21,422 bases of DNA from Flavobacteriaceae bacterium UBA6268 (GTDB taxonomy: Bacteria > Bacteroidota > Bacteroidia > Flavobacteriales > Flavobacteriaceae): the NCBI GenBank assembly GCA_002440705.1, contig DJVA01000015.1, positions 1-21,422 of the forward strand, read 5' to 3'. Position numbers and translations under genes: made by a program. This document shows positions 1-7,902 of the stretch, one piece after another. The notes beneath the pieces were generated by a model, which worked only from the letters and a program-made list of their open reading frames with translations, made no database searches and was not told where the DNA came from. Each line of letters starts with the position of its first letter. Positions within the stretch are counted from its first letter, which is position 1.

Positions 1-3000
1 CGGTACCGGACTGGTTGTCGCTACCGATCACCATGGCCTCGTAGGTGGACGGGGCCGTTGCCAGAAGGTCTTCTGGGTTGATCTCGGCCATACCGTTCTC
101 GTCGAGGACGATGGTCACGTCCTGACAAACCAGGATCGGATCGGTTACATCACGAACTTCAACCGTAGCAATACAGCTAGAAGAATTTCCAGCATCATCT
201 GTTGCCGTCACTTCAATTTCATTGAGTCCTAGATCGGCACAAGTGAAATCGATGGTAGTATTCACCAAAGGCTCGAAGTTGATACAGAAGGTATCCAGGG
301 TTCCTTGGTCGCCTCCGAAGTTATCGGTCACGCGCAGGGTCCAATCGCCGTTGATGTCTTCACCACCATAAGTGGCCGCAAAGGTACCACCTTCTGGTTC
401 GAAGATACCGGTGAAAGGAGCCGAAGCTGCAGTAATGTCTGCACCACCGTCCTGGAAGATGGTTCCGGTGTAGTTATCGCCACCGCCACCGTTTTGGTCG
501 GAAAGGAGCAATACGGTTCCTGCGGGCGAGATGAGCTCGATGTCCAGATCGCCGTCGAAGGTGTGGGTAATGTCCAGTGACACTTGGTCGAGTACGTAGT
601 CCACACCAATGATTCCAGAGTCCGCAATGGACGCAGGTGCTTCGGTTGGTGGCAGGTTTTCATCAATGGCTGCGGGCAGGTTGGTCGCACAGGCATTGGC
701 CGGTGGCGCAGCATTGCCTACAGTCACAACAAAGTTTCCACAGTTATCTGAAGCAGACATAAGTAAATCGCTGGCATTAATTGTTGCCATGCCATTGGCA
801 TCCAAATCAACTACATAGGGAGCAGCGGCTACACTGTGGGTGTAAACAATACCCCATTCACTTAATGTACCATCATCGGCAGCACCGAAGGTATCAATAA
901 CAGTTAATGTCCAAGTTCCCAATGTGCTCTCACCGTCGAAAGCAGACAGTGGGTTGTTGGGGATAAAGGAACCATTGATGGTTGGTACTCCGGCTGCACA
1001 CTCATCTTCAACAGGAGTGGCAGCTTCATCATCCAATGTAGCCAAGATGTCGTCACCACTACAACCAAAGGTTGAAGCAGGTACGCCAGGCTGATCGATG
1101 ATAGTCACTGAAGTTCCAGCTGGGGATTGGATTTGAACGATAAGATCGCCCACCCAAGTATGTGGAATGTCCACAAAGACATCCAAATCTTCGATGGATA
1201 CATCATCGGTAACATCCATAGTGCTAACCACTGTTGTGTTGGCAGCATTGATTGGCAGGTTTGGACTTACGTTTTGCGAGTCTATAACCGTTGCTGGTGC
1301 ACCATTACAAACGATATCTGGAGCTTCGGTATCATTTACGGTAACGCTTTGCATACAGGTGGCGGTATTGCCACTGGCATCGGTTACCGTCCAAGTCACT
1401 ACGGTAGTTCCTACGGGGTAGAAATCCGAAGCATCGTCTGTACCATTGTAATCATTCACAATGGGCAAGGAGGCAGGAAGGGTAGTACTTAATTGGTAAT
1501 ATCCATTAGGGAATCCTCCGCCGCAAAGGTTGGCATTTACTTGTGGATCAGCCAACAAGGTAAAGGTGAGATTACTTCCAAAGGTACCTACCCAACTATT
1601 CCAAGTCGCAGCGGTAACGTTAATGGTTCGTGTTTGAACGGAACATTGACTGCCATTGGAACACTGGAAGAAAATTTGTGATCCGTCAGGTCCCTGCAAA
1701 TCGAAACATTCTGTAGATAAATCGAAATCACCTTGAAATTCCAAATCCAAAACCAGATCGGAAGTCACCGTGGTGGCCCCGGAAAGAGTACTTGGAGTAT
1801 CCTGAAGTGTTGGAGACATAATTAAAGCAACTTGTCCTGAATCCAATGTAACTGGGGCACCGCCCAAAGGACAGTTATCCATTGCAGTTGGTGGTGGAAC
1901 AGCCACGTTGGCCCCACAAACACCTGAGTCATTGTCTACAGATACATCGGCTCCGCAGGTAATAGTTGGATCTTCTACATCATTCACGGTAATGGTGAAT
2001 GAACAGGTGTTGGTGTTTCCACCATTGTCTGTTGCCGTAAATTCAATAGTGGTAGTTCCGATTGGGAAGGTACTTCCACTAGTAGCTCCCATGGTTTGAA
2101 TAACTGAAGCGATTCCACAGGCATCCGTCGCCAACGCATCGGGGAAGGAAACGGCAGCCCCACAAACACCTGGGTCGTTGTTTACCACAACATCCATGGC
2201 ACAGGCAATGACAGGCGCAATGGTATCCTCCACTTCAATAGTATGGTCGCAAGTAGCGGTATTGCCGCAAACATCTGTAAATTCATAAGTTCTGGTTACA
2301 ATCACGGGGTTGACACCTGCTGAGGTTTCATTGATCATACTCATGCTCACAGCACCTGTGGCTGTACCACCTGCTGCCTCAAATTCAGTAATATTGGCGT
2401 AGGGAGCAGGGGCGTCTGCCGCAGAACATCCTTCGACCGTTACGGTTGGTGGACAGGTAATGGCGAGAGGAGGATCGCAAGTTAGGGTGAGGTCAAAAGC
2501 ACCGACCGCACTACTAAATCCATGTACTAGTACATAATAGGTGGTCCCTGCTGTGGTACATACATCCAAATCACTGGTAAAGCCACTACATCCTGGACCG
2601 TCGTCGTTTCCATCTTCACAAACCAAAGCTGCACACGATCCTGAGAAAACTGTAATTTTGGTATCGTAAGCAGCTTGGTTACAGGTGCTTAAATTAACTA
2701 AGCTTCCTGTACCGGTGAAAGTATACCATACACCGGGAGCGGTATTGGAAGTACCACAGAACCCTACATTGTCAAAGGTAGCAAGTGTCGTATTTCCACT
2801 TACGGTTTGTCCACAGGTAATAGGCTCGGCATTGGTGCAAAGGTCATTAGCTGGGGGTAGAAGACAAGTCATCGATAAACTGAATGTTCCGGTGGCCCCT
2901 CCAAATCCGTGGACCAATACCAAATAATTGGTACCGTTTGTAACCGGGAACGTAACTTCACTGGTAAAACCACCACAACCCGCACCGTCATCGTTTCCTG

Positions 3001-4558
3001 CTACACAGGTCAAAGCCGCACAGGAGCCAGAAAATACAGATATTTTGGTATCATAGGCAGCTTGATTACAAGTGCTTAAAGTTACCGAGCCTCCTTGACC
3101 CGTAAAGCTGTACCAAACGCCAGGAGCTGTATTGGATGTACCACAGGTACCTACACCATCGAAAGTGGCCATAGAGGTATCTCCCATAAGGGTTTGTCCG
3201 CAATTGATGGGTTCTGCATTGGCACAAAGGTCGTTTGCAGGAGCTGCACTGCAGCTTCCCAATAAACAGTTTCCAGGAGTGTTTACCGTGTTTACGATAA
3301 CCGCATTAGGTTGCGGCCCAAAACCTTGAGTAAAATCAACCCCAACAGGATCGTTGTGGCAATAGCTCATAATAGTTCCTCCACCAGGAGGTGAAGGGGG
3401 CAGCGGACAGCCACCTTCCGTGAAGCCGGCACAACCGTCGATCGCCGTGTTGTTCCCATTCCAAACACAGGCATGGGTATGACGGGAGCCCAATAAGTGG
3501 CCCATTTCGTGGGTGATGATCATCACGTTGAAAGAGAAGGTAGGAACTGTATTGTAATTGGTTCCTGAAAAACCACTGAAACAAAGACTGTTGTCCACAT
3601 TAGCGGCACAAATTCCACTGAATCCTGCAGCCAATCCACCAATATTTTGAACCTCAACCAAATGACCTAAATTACCATTGATAGAAGAGGTCTGTGCTTG
3701 AAATGCGTTAAGTTGTGCAGTAGTGTTGGCCCCATTGTAAGGATCCGCAGTCGTCCAAATTAACATATCGGAGGTTTGCATCGCAATGCCTTCATTGGCA
3801 TAGAGGGTATAACATTCTGCAAAAACTCCATTCAGGAAGTTGGTAGTGTTGGTCAAGTTTCCTCCAAATGAATTAAAGACCGATTGTCCTGCTTCAATAT
3901 AGATACAAACCACGTCTCCTGGGTCACGGTTTCCAGGAACTTCCAATTGACCGGCAGTGTATCCAGGGCCATCATCTGGTGTGGAACAACTGAAAGGATC
4001 TTCCATTAACAAATCGCGATCATTGTAAATGATGTGTTTGCTTTCGGAATCCTGCAATCTTCCAATGACATAATTGCCTTCACCATAAGAGATGAAGCCC
4101 ATTACTTCATTGTTGAAAATGCTGATTCCTACCAAAGAGTGGGGCTTTCCTGCCACGATACCACGGTAATGTTTACCACGGTCCACTGTGTTGGTGATGT
4201 CCCTACCATCGCTGGTACGAACACTAAAGCTGGACGCGAAAATGTCTTTTTGAAACAATTCCAAGGTAATGGTTTGCCCTCTTTCATTAATGGGCAAAGT
4301 CAATTGGATTTCCCTGGGGTTGTCTTGTACCAAAGCAGCAACCTTAGCGGGGCTGAAATCGAGCACGATACCTTCCCTTACAGCATTTTTGTAGGTGCCA
4401 CTGGCTTTCGTAAAATTAGAATTGAACAGTTCGTAAGGTTTGAACTTTCCTGGTTTGACTTTCGTAGCGACCACTTCCTCGGCCACCTTCCCAATTCGGT
4501 TTTGGGAAAGTAACATTAAAGGAAAGGCCAATACGATCAGAAGTAGAATTTTCTTCAT
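1..4558 (-). CDS. Giant secreted metzincin zinc metalloprotease with HYR and P-domains (C-terminus outside window)
   Basis: An open frame of 1519 codons runs without a stop from ATG 4558 to the window edge, so the protein is C-terminally truncated only by the window. Residues 1-19 form a signal peptide (MKKILLLIVLAFPLMLLSQ). Residues ~20-195 look like a propeptide. The catalytic domain (~205-430) carries HEMGHLLGSRH at 350-360 (Zn ligands H350, H354, H360; general base E351) and the Met-turn IMSYC at 396-400, which is the metzincin pattern of M12B/reprolysin-like enzymes. Next come a tandem pair of similar ~126-residue Cys-containing domains (440-565, 569-694), then HYR-like domains (from ~697). 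P-domain-like beta-sandwiches lie at ~1085-1245 and ~1290-1430 (GDL/GDW and SPAGT motifs). From family knowledge such proteins are usually exported by the type IX system, but the C-terminal sorting domain would lie outside the window. The role is probably extracellular proteolysis; the substrate is unknown. Confidence 0.9.
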   Translation of the reverse strand, partial: MKKILLLIVLAFPLMLLSQNRIGKVAEEVVATKVKPGKFKPYELFNSNFTKASGTYKNAVREGIVLDFSPAKVAALVQDNPREIQLTLPINERGQTITLELFQKDIFASSFSVRTSDGRDITNTVDRGKHYRGIVAGKPHSLVGISIFNNEVMGFISYGEGNYVIGRLQDSESKHIIYNDRDLLMEDPFSCSTPDDGPGYTAGQLEVPGNRDPGDVVCIYIEAGQSVFNSFGGNLTNTTNFLNGVFAECYTLYANEGIAMQTSDMLIWTTADPYNGANTTAQLNAFQAQTSSINGNLGHLVEVQNIGGLAAGFSGICAANVDNSLCFSGFSGTNYNTVPTFSFNVMIITHEMGHLLGSRHTHACVWNGNNTAIDGCAGFTEGGCPLPPSPPGGGTIMSYCHNDPVGVDFTQGFGPQPNAVIVNTVNTPGNCLLGSCSAAPANDLCANAEPINCGQTLMGDTSMATFDGVGTCGTSNTAPGVWYSFTGQGGSVTLSTCNQAAYDTKISVFSGSCAALTCVAGNDDGAGCGGFTSEVTFPVTNGTNYLVLVHGFGGATGTFSLSMTCLLPPANDLCTNAEPITCGQTVSGNTTLATFDNVGFCGTSNTAPGVWYTFTGTGSLVNLSTCNQAAYDTKITVFSGSCAALVCEDGNDDGPGCSGFTSDLDVCTTAGTTYYVLVHGFSSAVGAFDLTLTCDPPLAITCPPTVTVEGCSAADAPAPYANITEFEAAGGTATGAVSMSMINETSAGVNPVIVTRTYEFTDVCGNTATCDHTIEVEDTIAPVIACAMDVVVNNDPGVCGAAVSFPDALATDACGIASVIQTMGATSGSTFPIGTTTIEFTATDNGGNTNTCSFTITVNDVEDPTITCGADVSVDNDSGVCGANVAVPPPTAMDNCPLGGAPVTLDSGQVALIMSPTLQDTPSTLSGATTVTSDLVLDLEFQGDFDLSTECFDLQGPDGSQIFFQCSNGSQCSVQTRTINVTAATWNSWVGTFGSNLTFTLLADPQVNANLCGGGFPNGYYQLSTTLPASLPIVNDYNGTDDASDFYPVGTTVVTWTVTDASGNTATCMQSVTVNDTEAPDIVCNGAPATVIDSQNVSPNLPINAANTTVVSTMDVTDDVSIEDLDVFVDIPHTWVGDLIVQIQSPAGTSVTIIDQPGVPASTFGCSGDDILATLDDEAATPVEDECAAGVPTINGSFIPNNPLSAFDGESTLGTWTLTVIDTFGAADDGTLSEWGIVYTHSVAAAPYVVDLDANGMATINASDLLMSASDNCGNFVVTVGNAAPPANACATNLPAAIDENLPPTEAPASIADSGIIGVDYVLDQVSLDITHTFDGDLDIELISPAGTVLLLSDQNGGGGDNYTGTIFQDGGADITAASAPFTGIFEPEGGTFAATYGGEDINGDWTLRVTDNFGGDQGTLDTFCINFEPLVNTTIDFTCADLGLNEIEVTATDDAGNSSSCIATVEVRDVTDPILVCQDVTIVLDENGMAEINPEDLLATAPSTYEAMVIGSDNQSGT
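272..703 (-). other. P-domain-like module of distinct base composition embedded in a HYR-like domain
   Basis: Residues ~1286-1429 of the metalloprotease have proprotein-convertase P-domain character: THTFDGDLDIELISPAGT at 1331-1348, then GDWTLRVTDNFGGDQGTL at 1404-1421. They separate two halves of a HYR-like domain: SDNCG at 1270-1274 before, and FTCADLGLNEIEVTATDDAGN at 1438-1458 after. Hand counting gives about 57% G+C for 301-720, against 43% for 181-300 and 38% for 721-780, so the composition step falls close to the domain borders. Codons ending in C (GAC, ATC, ACC) dominate here. Confidence 0.6.
2477..3241 (-). repeat. Tandem in-frame duplication of a ~126-aa domain inside the metalloprotease
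   Basis: Two copies, at 2864-3241 (residues 440-565) and 2477-2854 (residues 569-694), align without indels at an offset of exactly 129 codons. By hand count about 70% of residues are identical. Shared blocks are PANDLC, FDxVGxCGTSNTAPGVWY, STCNQAAYDTK, VFSGSCAAL, GNDDG and VLVHGF. The NDDG loop and paired cysteines suggest a disulfide-stabilised, possibly calcium-binding beta-sandwich, similar to pre-peptidase C-terminal-like modules of secreted bacterial proteases. The assignment to that family is an inference; the duplication is read directly. Confidence 0.85.
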
Positions 4559-4690
4559 AACTGAAATTGGATTAAATTGGTTTAGGTAGGAAGATAGCGA
4601 AATTTTCACTTTCTCGATTAAAAATTATTAACAATTCTTTCACTTTTTTTTCAAGAGTGCTTTTTGTCCAAGATTCTGGTTACTTGGTCG

Positions 4691-4720
4691 TTAAGAAAAA
4701 AAATAGCCCGTAGGCTATTT
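4691..4720 (-). terminator. Rho-independent terminator of the thioredoxin-like lipoprotein gene
   Basis: A perfect 8-bp inverted repeat (AAATAGCC at 4701-4708 and GGCTATTT at 4713-4720, loop of 4 nt) lies 26 bases past the stop codon at 4746 when read on the minus strand. It is followed on that strand by TTTTTCTT, so the U-tract is on the correct side for minus-strand transcription only. It separates this gene from the metalloprotease gene downstream on the same strand. Confidence 0.85.
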
Positions 4721-4745
4721 CAATGAAATTTCAAATTTAGAAGGA

Positions 4746-5858
4746 TTAATCCAATAGAGCAGCAATGCGTGCCTCAAGCGCTTCACCCCTTAAATTTTTG
4801 TCGATAATTTTTCCGTCTGCGTCCAATAGGAAGGTCGCTGGAATACTACGGATATTGTACTGCCTTGCGATGGGGTCTTGCCAAAACTGCAAGTTGGAAA
4901 CATGGTACCAGCTAAGGTTGTCGTCCTTAATCGCCTGTACCCAAAGCTCTTTTTGGCCTTCACGGTCCAGGGATACACTTATGATATTTAAACCCTTCTC
5001 ATGGTATTTTTCATAAACATGGACCACATTTGGGTTCTCCAAGCGGCAGGGCCGACACCATGATGCCCAGAAATCGATGATGGTATATTTTCCCATGGCA
5101 TCTTTTAGCGATAATAGTTCGCCCGTAGGTGTAGGGGCTTGAAAATCGGGAGCTATTCCACCAATTTCCGCCGATTTGGCATTCTCTACCGCAATCGACA
5201 ATTCTTTTGCCAGAGGATGGGATGCCAACTTCGGGCTTAGTTTTGCAAGAAGCTCTGAGGCTTCCATGGGTGTAATTTCATTTTTGGAAACCAACTCCGA
5301 GATGAGCATGAGGCCAAAAAACGAATTGCTGTTTTGTGTTGCAAAATTTCTTTGGTAGTTCTTTTCTTCCCTGGAAAGCTTAAGGTTTTCCTGTCGGGTC
5401 CTTTCCATTAAATCATTATCCTGATTGCTTTGGGCATTTTGGAAAGCTTCACGGATACCCGCTTTCCTTTTTCCAAATGCATTGTTTGCAGCTATAAACT
5501 CGTTGTACAATTCGTTTTCTTTGCCACCTATGGCGTGGGATGCCGAAACACTGTCGGCATAAATCTTAGCGAGAACATCTTCATTTTCCACAAAAAATAA
5601 CACATTGGCATTACTCCCGTCCACTTTCAGGATTCTAACGGAAGTTTCCGTTGTGTTGGGGTATTCCGATTGGAACTGTTCGTTTTGAATTTCCAACGTA
5701 TCCAGGACCACCGTTTGGTTGCTTTGGTCCAATCCGTATAAGAAAACCTTGGTGCCGTCGGCATAACCCAAGGCATTGCCGCTTAGCGTATAGGAATCTT
5801 TACTGTTGGTACAGGATAAAATTGCGAGTGTTGTGAATAAAAGGATGAAGTGCTTCAT
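4746..5858 (-). CDS. TlpA-like thioredoxin-fold lipoprotein (DUF4369-like N-terminus)
   Basis: The 370-residue protein has a lipoprotein signal (hydrophobic run to LAILSC, lipidated Cys16), so it should be membrane-anchored on the far side of the inner membrane. Residues ~24-105 resemble the DUF4369 domain common at the N-terminus of Bacteroidota TlpA proteins. Residues ~110-230 are a charged helical linker. Residues ~235-370 form an AhpC/TSA-Redoxin thioredoxin fold with FWASWCRPC (catalytic Cys268 and Cys271) and the cis-proline in SIPATF (P340). The expected activity is thiol-disulfide exchange on exported proteins, as in cytochrome c maturation or reduction of misoxidised proteins; the partner cannot be told from sequence. 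It appears monocistronic, with its own promoter-like sequence and a strong terminator, and is divergent from cysQ. Confidence 0.92.
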   Translation of the reverse strand: MKHFILLFTTLAILSCTNSKDSYTLSGNALGYADGTKVFLYGLDQSNQTVVLDTLEIQNEQFQSEYPNTTETSVRILKVDGSNANVLFFVENEDVLAKIYADSVSASHAIGGKENELYNEFIAANNAFGKRKAGIREAFQNAQSNQDNDLMERTRQENLKLSREEKNYQRNFATQNSNSFFGLMLISELVSKNEITPMEASELLAKLSPKLASHPLAKELSIAVENAKSAEIGGIAPDFQAPTPTGELLSLKDAMGKYTIIDFWASWCRPCRLENPNVVHVYEKYHEKGLNIISVSLDREGQKELWVQAIKDDNLSWYHVSNLQFWQDPIARQYNIRSIPATFLLDADGKIIDKNLRGEALEARIAALLD

Positions 5859-5877
5859 GATCGAATTTTTAAGGGTA

Positions 5878-5913
5878 CAAAAATACAGGTATTTTTTCAG
5901 TGAAAAAATCCAA
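5878..5913 (-). promoter_or_regulatory. Putative Bacteroidota-type promoter of the thioredoxin-like gene
   Basis: On the minus strand TATTTTTG (5885 to 5878) matches the -7 consensus TAnnTTTG exactly and lies 19 nt before the ATG. A TTG at 5913-5911 could be the -33 element, but the 25-nt spacing is longer than usual. Pattern match only. Confidence 0.45.
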
Positions 5914-6029
5914 TGACCAGCATTTTATGGAATATTGGAAAAGTAGTTTGCCGAGCATTTAGTGATTATGTGCCTTGAATTTGAACTGCTTATTTGTGCT
6001 AAACAGAACTTTATTTTTATGGATTTGTG

Positions 6030-6037
6030 TTAACTTT
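6030..6037 (+). promoter_or_regulatory. Putative -7 promoter box for the cysQ operon
   Basis: TAACTTTG matches the Bacteroidota -7 consensus TAnnTTTG exactly and ends 19 nt before the cysQ ATG. No well-spaced TTG -33 element was found (the nearest clear TTG, 5994-5996, is 33 nt away). It is the only good candidate upstream of the plus-strand gene series. No operator or riboswitch structure was recognised nearby. Confidence 0.5.
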
Positions 6038-6056
6038 GCGGCCTTAATTAACCCCG

Positions 6057-6842
6057 ATGCATCCATACCTGCAAATTGCCATTAAAGCTGCTCTTGAAGC
6101 AGGGAAAGAAATCTTAGCGGTATATGATACTGATTTTTCGGTGCAACTGAAAGAAGACCATTCCCCACTTACCCTAGCGGATGAGCGATCCAACAGGGTC
6201 ATCAACAAACACCTCGAAGCAACCAAAATACCCATTATCAGCGAAGAAAATAAACAAATTGCTTTCAACGACCGTAAGGATTGGGAAAAATGCTGGATTG
6301 TGGACCCCTTGGATGGTACTAAGGAATTTGTAAAGCGCAACGGAGAGTTTACGGTAAACATTGCCCTGGTAGAAAGAGGTACTCCTGTGTTGGGGGTCAT
6401 ATATGTGCCCGTTATTGAGACCTTGTACTATGGCACTAAAGATCTGGGAAAATCTTTTAAGGCAATTGTAGACCAACCAAACATTGATTTGGTTTCATCA
6501 AAAGCAGAAGCAATACATCCTGCAAATTTGCAGGAGCCTTACAAAATTGTTGGTAGCCGTTCGCATTTGAACGAGGATACCCAAAATTTCATAAAAAAAA
6601 TAGAAAAGCAACACCCTGTAGAACTGGTTTCGAAAGGGAGTTCCCTCAAATTTTGCTTGGTAGCCGAAGGTTTGGCACACATTTATCCACGGTTTGCCCC
6701 AACGATGGAATGGGATACGGCTGCGGGACAGGCCATCTGTGAGGCTGTAGGTATTTCGGTAATCGATCAACAAACCCAAAAGCCATTGCGCTATAACAAG
6801 GAAAACCTTTTGAATCCTCATTTTTTGGTAACACTACCGTAA
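6057..6842 (+). CDS. cysQ: 3'(2'),5'-bisphosphate nucleotidase CysQ (PAP phosphatase)
   Basis: The 261-residue protein belongs to the inositol monophosphatase-like superfamily. Metal-binding motifs are all present: SEEN at 62-65, DPLDGT at 83-88 and WDTAAG at 219-224. CysQ removes the 3'-phosphate from 3'-phosphoadenosine 5'-phosphate (PAP), the product left after a sulfotransferase uses PAPS, giving AMP and preventing PAP inhibition. It acts in the cytoplasm. The length is normal for the family. It is the first gene of the plus-strand series, and its stop overlaps the next start (TAATG), implying translational coupling. Its position before the PAPS-making genes and two sulfotransferases supports the PAP phosphatase assignment over inositol phosphatase. 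Confidence 0.95.
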   Translation: MHPYLQIAIKAALEAGKEILAVYDTDFSVQLKEDHSPLTLADERSNRVINKHLEATKIPIISEENKQIAFNDRKDWEKCWIVDPLDGTKEFVKRNGEFTVNIALVERGTPVLGVIYVPVIETLYYGTKDLGKSFKAIVDQPNIDLVSSKAEAIHPANLQEPYKIVGSRSHLNEDTQNFIKKIEKQHPVELVSKGSSLKFCLVAEGLAHIYPRFAPTMEWDTAAGQAICEAVGISVIDQQTQKPLRYNKENLLNPHFLVTLP

Positions 6843-7300
6843 TGGCAAGATATCAGCACGAATCACATATCCGTAGCATTTTAAAAGGTATTTCTTGGAG
6901 AATCGTGGCCACCACCGATACCATATTGGTGGTCTTATTTGTTACGTGTCTGGCAGGGCATTGCAGTTTGGAAAATGCTTTGAAAATAGGAGCTGCCGAA
7001 TTTTTATTAAAACTGTTTGTCTATTACCTTCACGAACGAGCCTGGCAGTATGTTGGGAAACGCCCTCAGACATCGGTTCGACAAACCCTCTACAAGTCAC
7101 TTTCCTGGAGGGTGGTAGCCACTTCGACCACCTTTGTCATTTCAGGGATTGTGCTGGAAAGTTATGACGAAATTGCGCTTTTTATCGCACTAACCGAGCT
7201 ATTTACTAAATTTGCACTGTATTATTTTCACGAACGGCTTTGGTTGCGGTTGCCACTGGGAAGAATCCGTAACTTTGTAAAGAGACTAATCTCCAAATGA
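6842..7300 (+). CDS. Small membrane protein with two DUF2061 repeats
   Basis: The 152-residue protein consists of two copies of the same ~65-residue module. Copy 1 has GISWRIVAT at 16-24 and YYLHERAW at 61-68. Copy 2 has SLSWRVVAT at 86-94 and YYFHERLW at 127-134. Each copy has two hydrophobic segments, so four membrane segments are expected, with a basic C-terminus (RIRNFVKRLISK). DUF2061 has no established biochemical function that I know of; it is seen next to sulfate activation genes in Bacteroidota. It overlaps cysQ by 1 nt and cysC by 4 nt, so it is likely made in step with the PAPS enzymes. A role in sulfate uptake or in holding the enzymes at the membrane is speculation. Confidence 0.88.
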   Translation: MARYQHESHIRSILKGISWRIVATTDTILVVLFVTCLAGHCSLENALKIGAAEFLLKLFVYYLHERAWQYVGKRPQTSVRQTLYKSLSWRVVATSTTFVISGIVLESYDEIALFIALTELFTKFALYYFHERLWLRLPLGRIRNFVKRLISK

Positions 7301-7902
7301 TGCAGGAAAATATCATTCCACATACCTTTCATGTTGAAAAGTCCGACCGAGAAAGACTCAATGGGCATCGCGGCCTTTTGGTTTGGTTTACAGGGCTATC
7401 AGGCTCGGGAAAATCGACTCTTGCCAATGCTCTAGAAAAACATTTGGTAGCCCACCACATGCATACCTATACCTTGGACGGGGACACTATTCGCAAGGGA
7501 CTCAACAAAAACCTAAGCTTCTCTCCCGAAGATCGTGAAGAGAACATACGCAGGATTGCCGAAGTGGCTCACTTAATGGTCGATGCTGGCCTTGTGGTGT
7601 TGGCCGCTTTTGTTTCGCCCTACCGAAAGGACCGAGAGGGAATTAGGACCATTGTCGGAAAATCCAATTTTGCCGAAATTTTTGTCAATACCCCTTTGGA
7701 GGAATGTGAAAAAAGGGATGTAAAAGGACTATATGCCAAGGCTAGGGCTGGGCTCATCAAAGACTTTACTGGCGTCAATGCTCCTTATGAAATGCCTTTG
7801 AAAGCTGATATTGAAATCGATACCATCACGACTTCTGTGGAAGAGGCCGTTGCAATTATTTTCGAACGCATTAAACGAAATTTAATTCTGGATAATGAGT
7901 AA
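7297..7902 (+). CDS. cysC: Adenylyl-sulfate kinase (APS kinase)
   Basis: The 201-residue protein phosphorylates the 3'-OH of adenosine 5'-phosphosulfate with ATP, giving PAPS. The Walker A motif GLSGSGKST is at 33-41, the DGD substrate motif at 61-63, FVSPYR with the conserved serine at 105-110, and the GLYAKAR lid motif at 144-150. All hallmark residues are present and the length fits a stand-alone CysC, not one fused to CysN. The start ATG lies in an ATGA overlap with the DUF2061 gene; a second ATG follows immediately at 7300, so the true start could be one codon later. The 3' end overlaps cysD by 8 nt. Confidence 0.96.
   Translation: MMQENIIPHTFHVEKSDRERLNGHRGLLVWFTGLSGSGKSTLANALEKHLVAHHMHTYTLDGDTIRKGLNKNLSFSPEDREENIRRIAEVAHLMVDAGLVVLAAFVSPYRKDREGIRTIVGKSNFAEIFVNTPLEECEKRDVKGLYAKARAGLIKDFTGVNAPYEMPLKADIEIDTITTSVEEAVAIIFERIKRNLILDNE

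Noticed and set aside
328..714. 128-codon minus-strand open frame
   Set aside because: It is a shadow in another frame of the metalloprotease P-domain region; the metalloprotease frame is open through the whole segment and shows the P-domain motifs.
4034..4513. 159-codon plus-strand open frame
   Set aside because: It lies entirely opposite the metalloprotease N-terminal region, which has a signal peptide and continuous recognisable domains; its own translation has no recognisable features.
1..4558. Carbohydrate-degrading or adhesin-only function for the giant protein
   Set aside because: HYR and P-domains alone would allow an adhesin, but the intact zinc-binding motif and Met-turn support a protease; no SusC/SusD or glycoside hydrolase genes are nearby to suggest a polysaccharide utilisation locus.
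4620..4654. Promoter for the metalloprotease gene (TAATTTTT with TTG 24 nt upstream, minus strand)
   Set aside because: The -7 box lacks the final G and the spacing is long; the region is A+T-rich, so a chance match is likely. A promoter must lie in 4559-4690 but I cannot place it.
5859..6056. Riboswitch or operator upstream of cysQ
   Set aside because: No extended palindrome or known riboswitch-like structured element was seen; only promoter-like boxes are supportable.
6593..6600. Eight-A tract in cysQ as a phase-variation site
   Set aside because: It encodes lysines in a normal-length, intact gene, and short A runs are common in this A+T-rich sequence.
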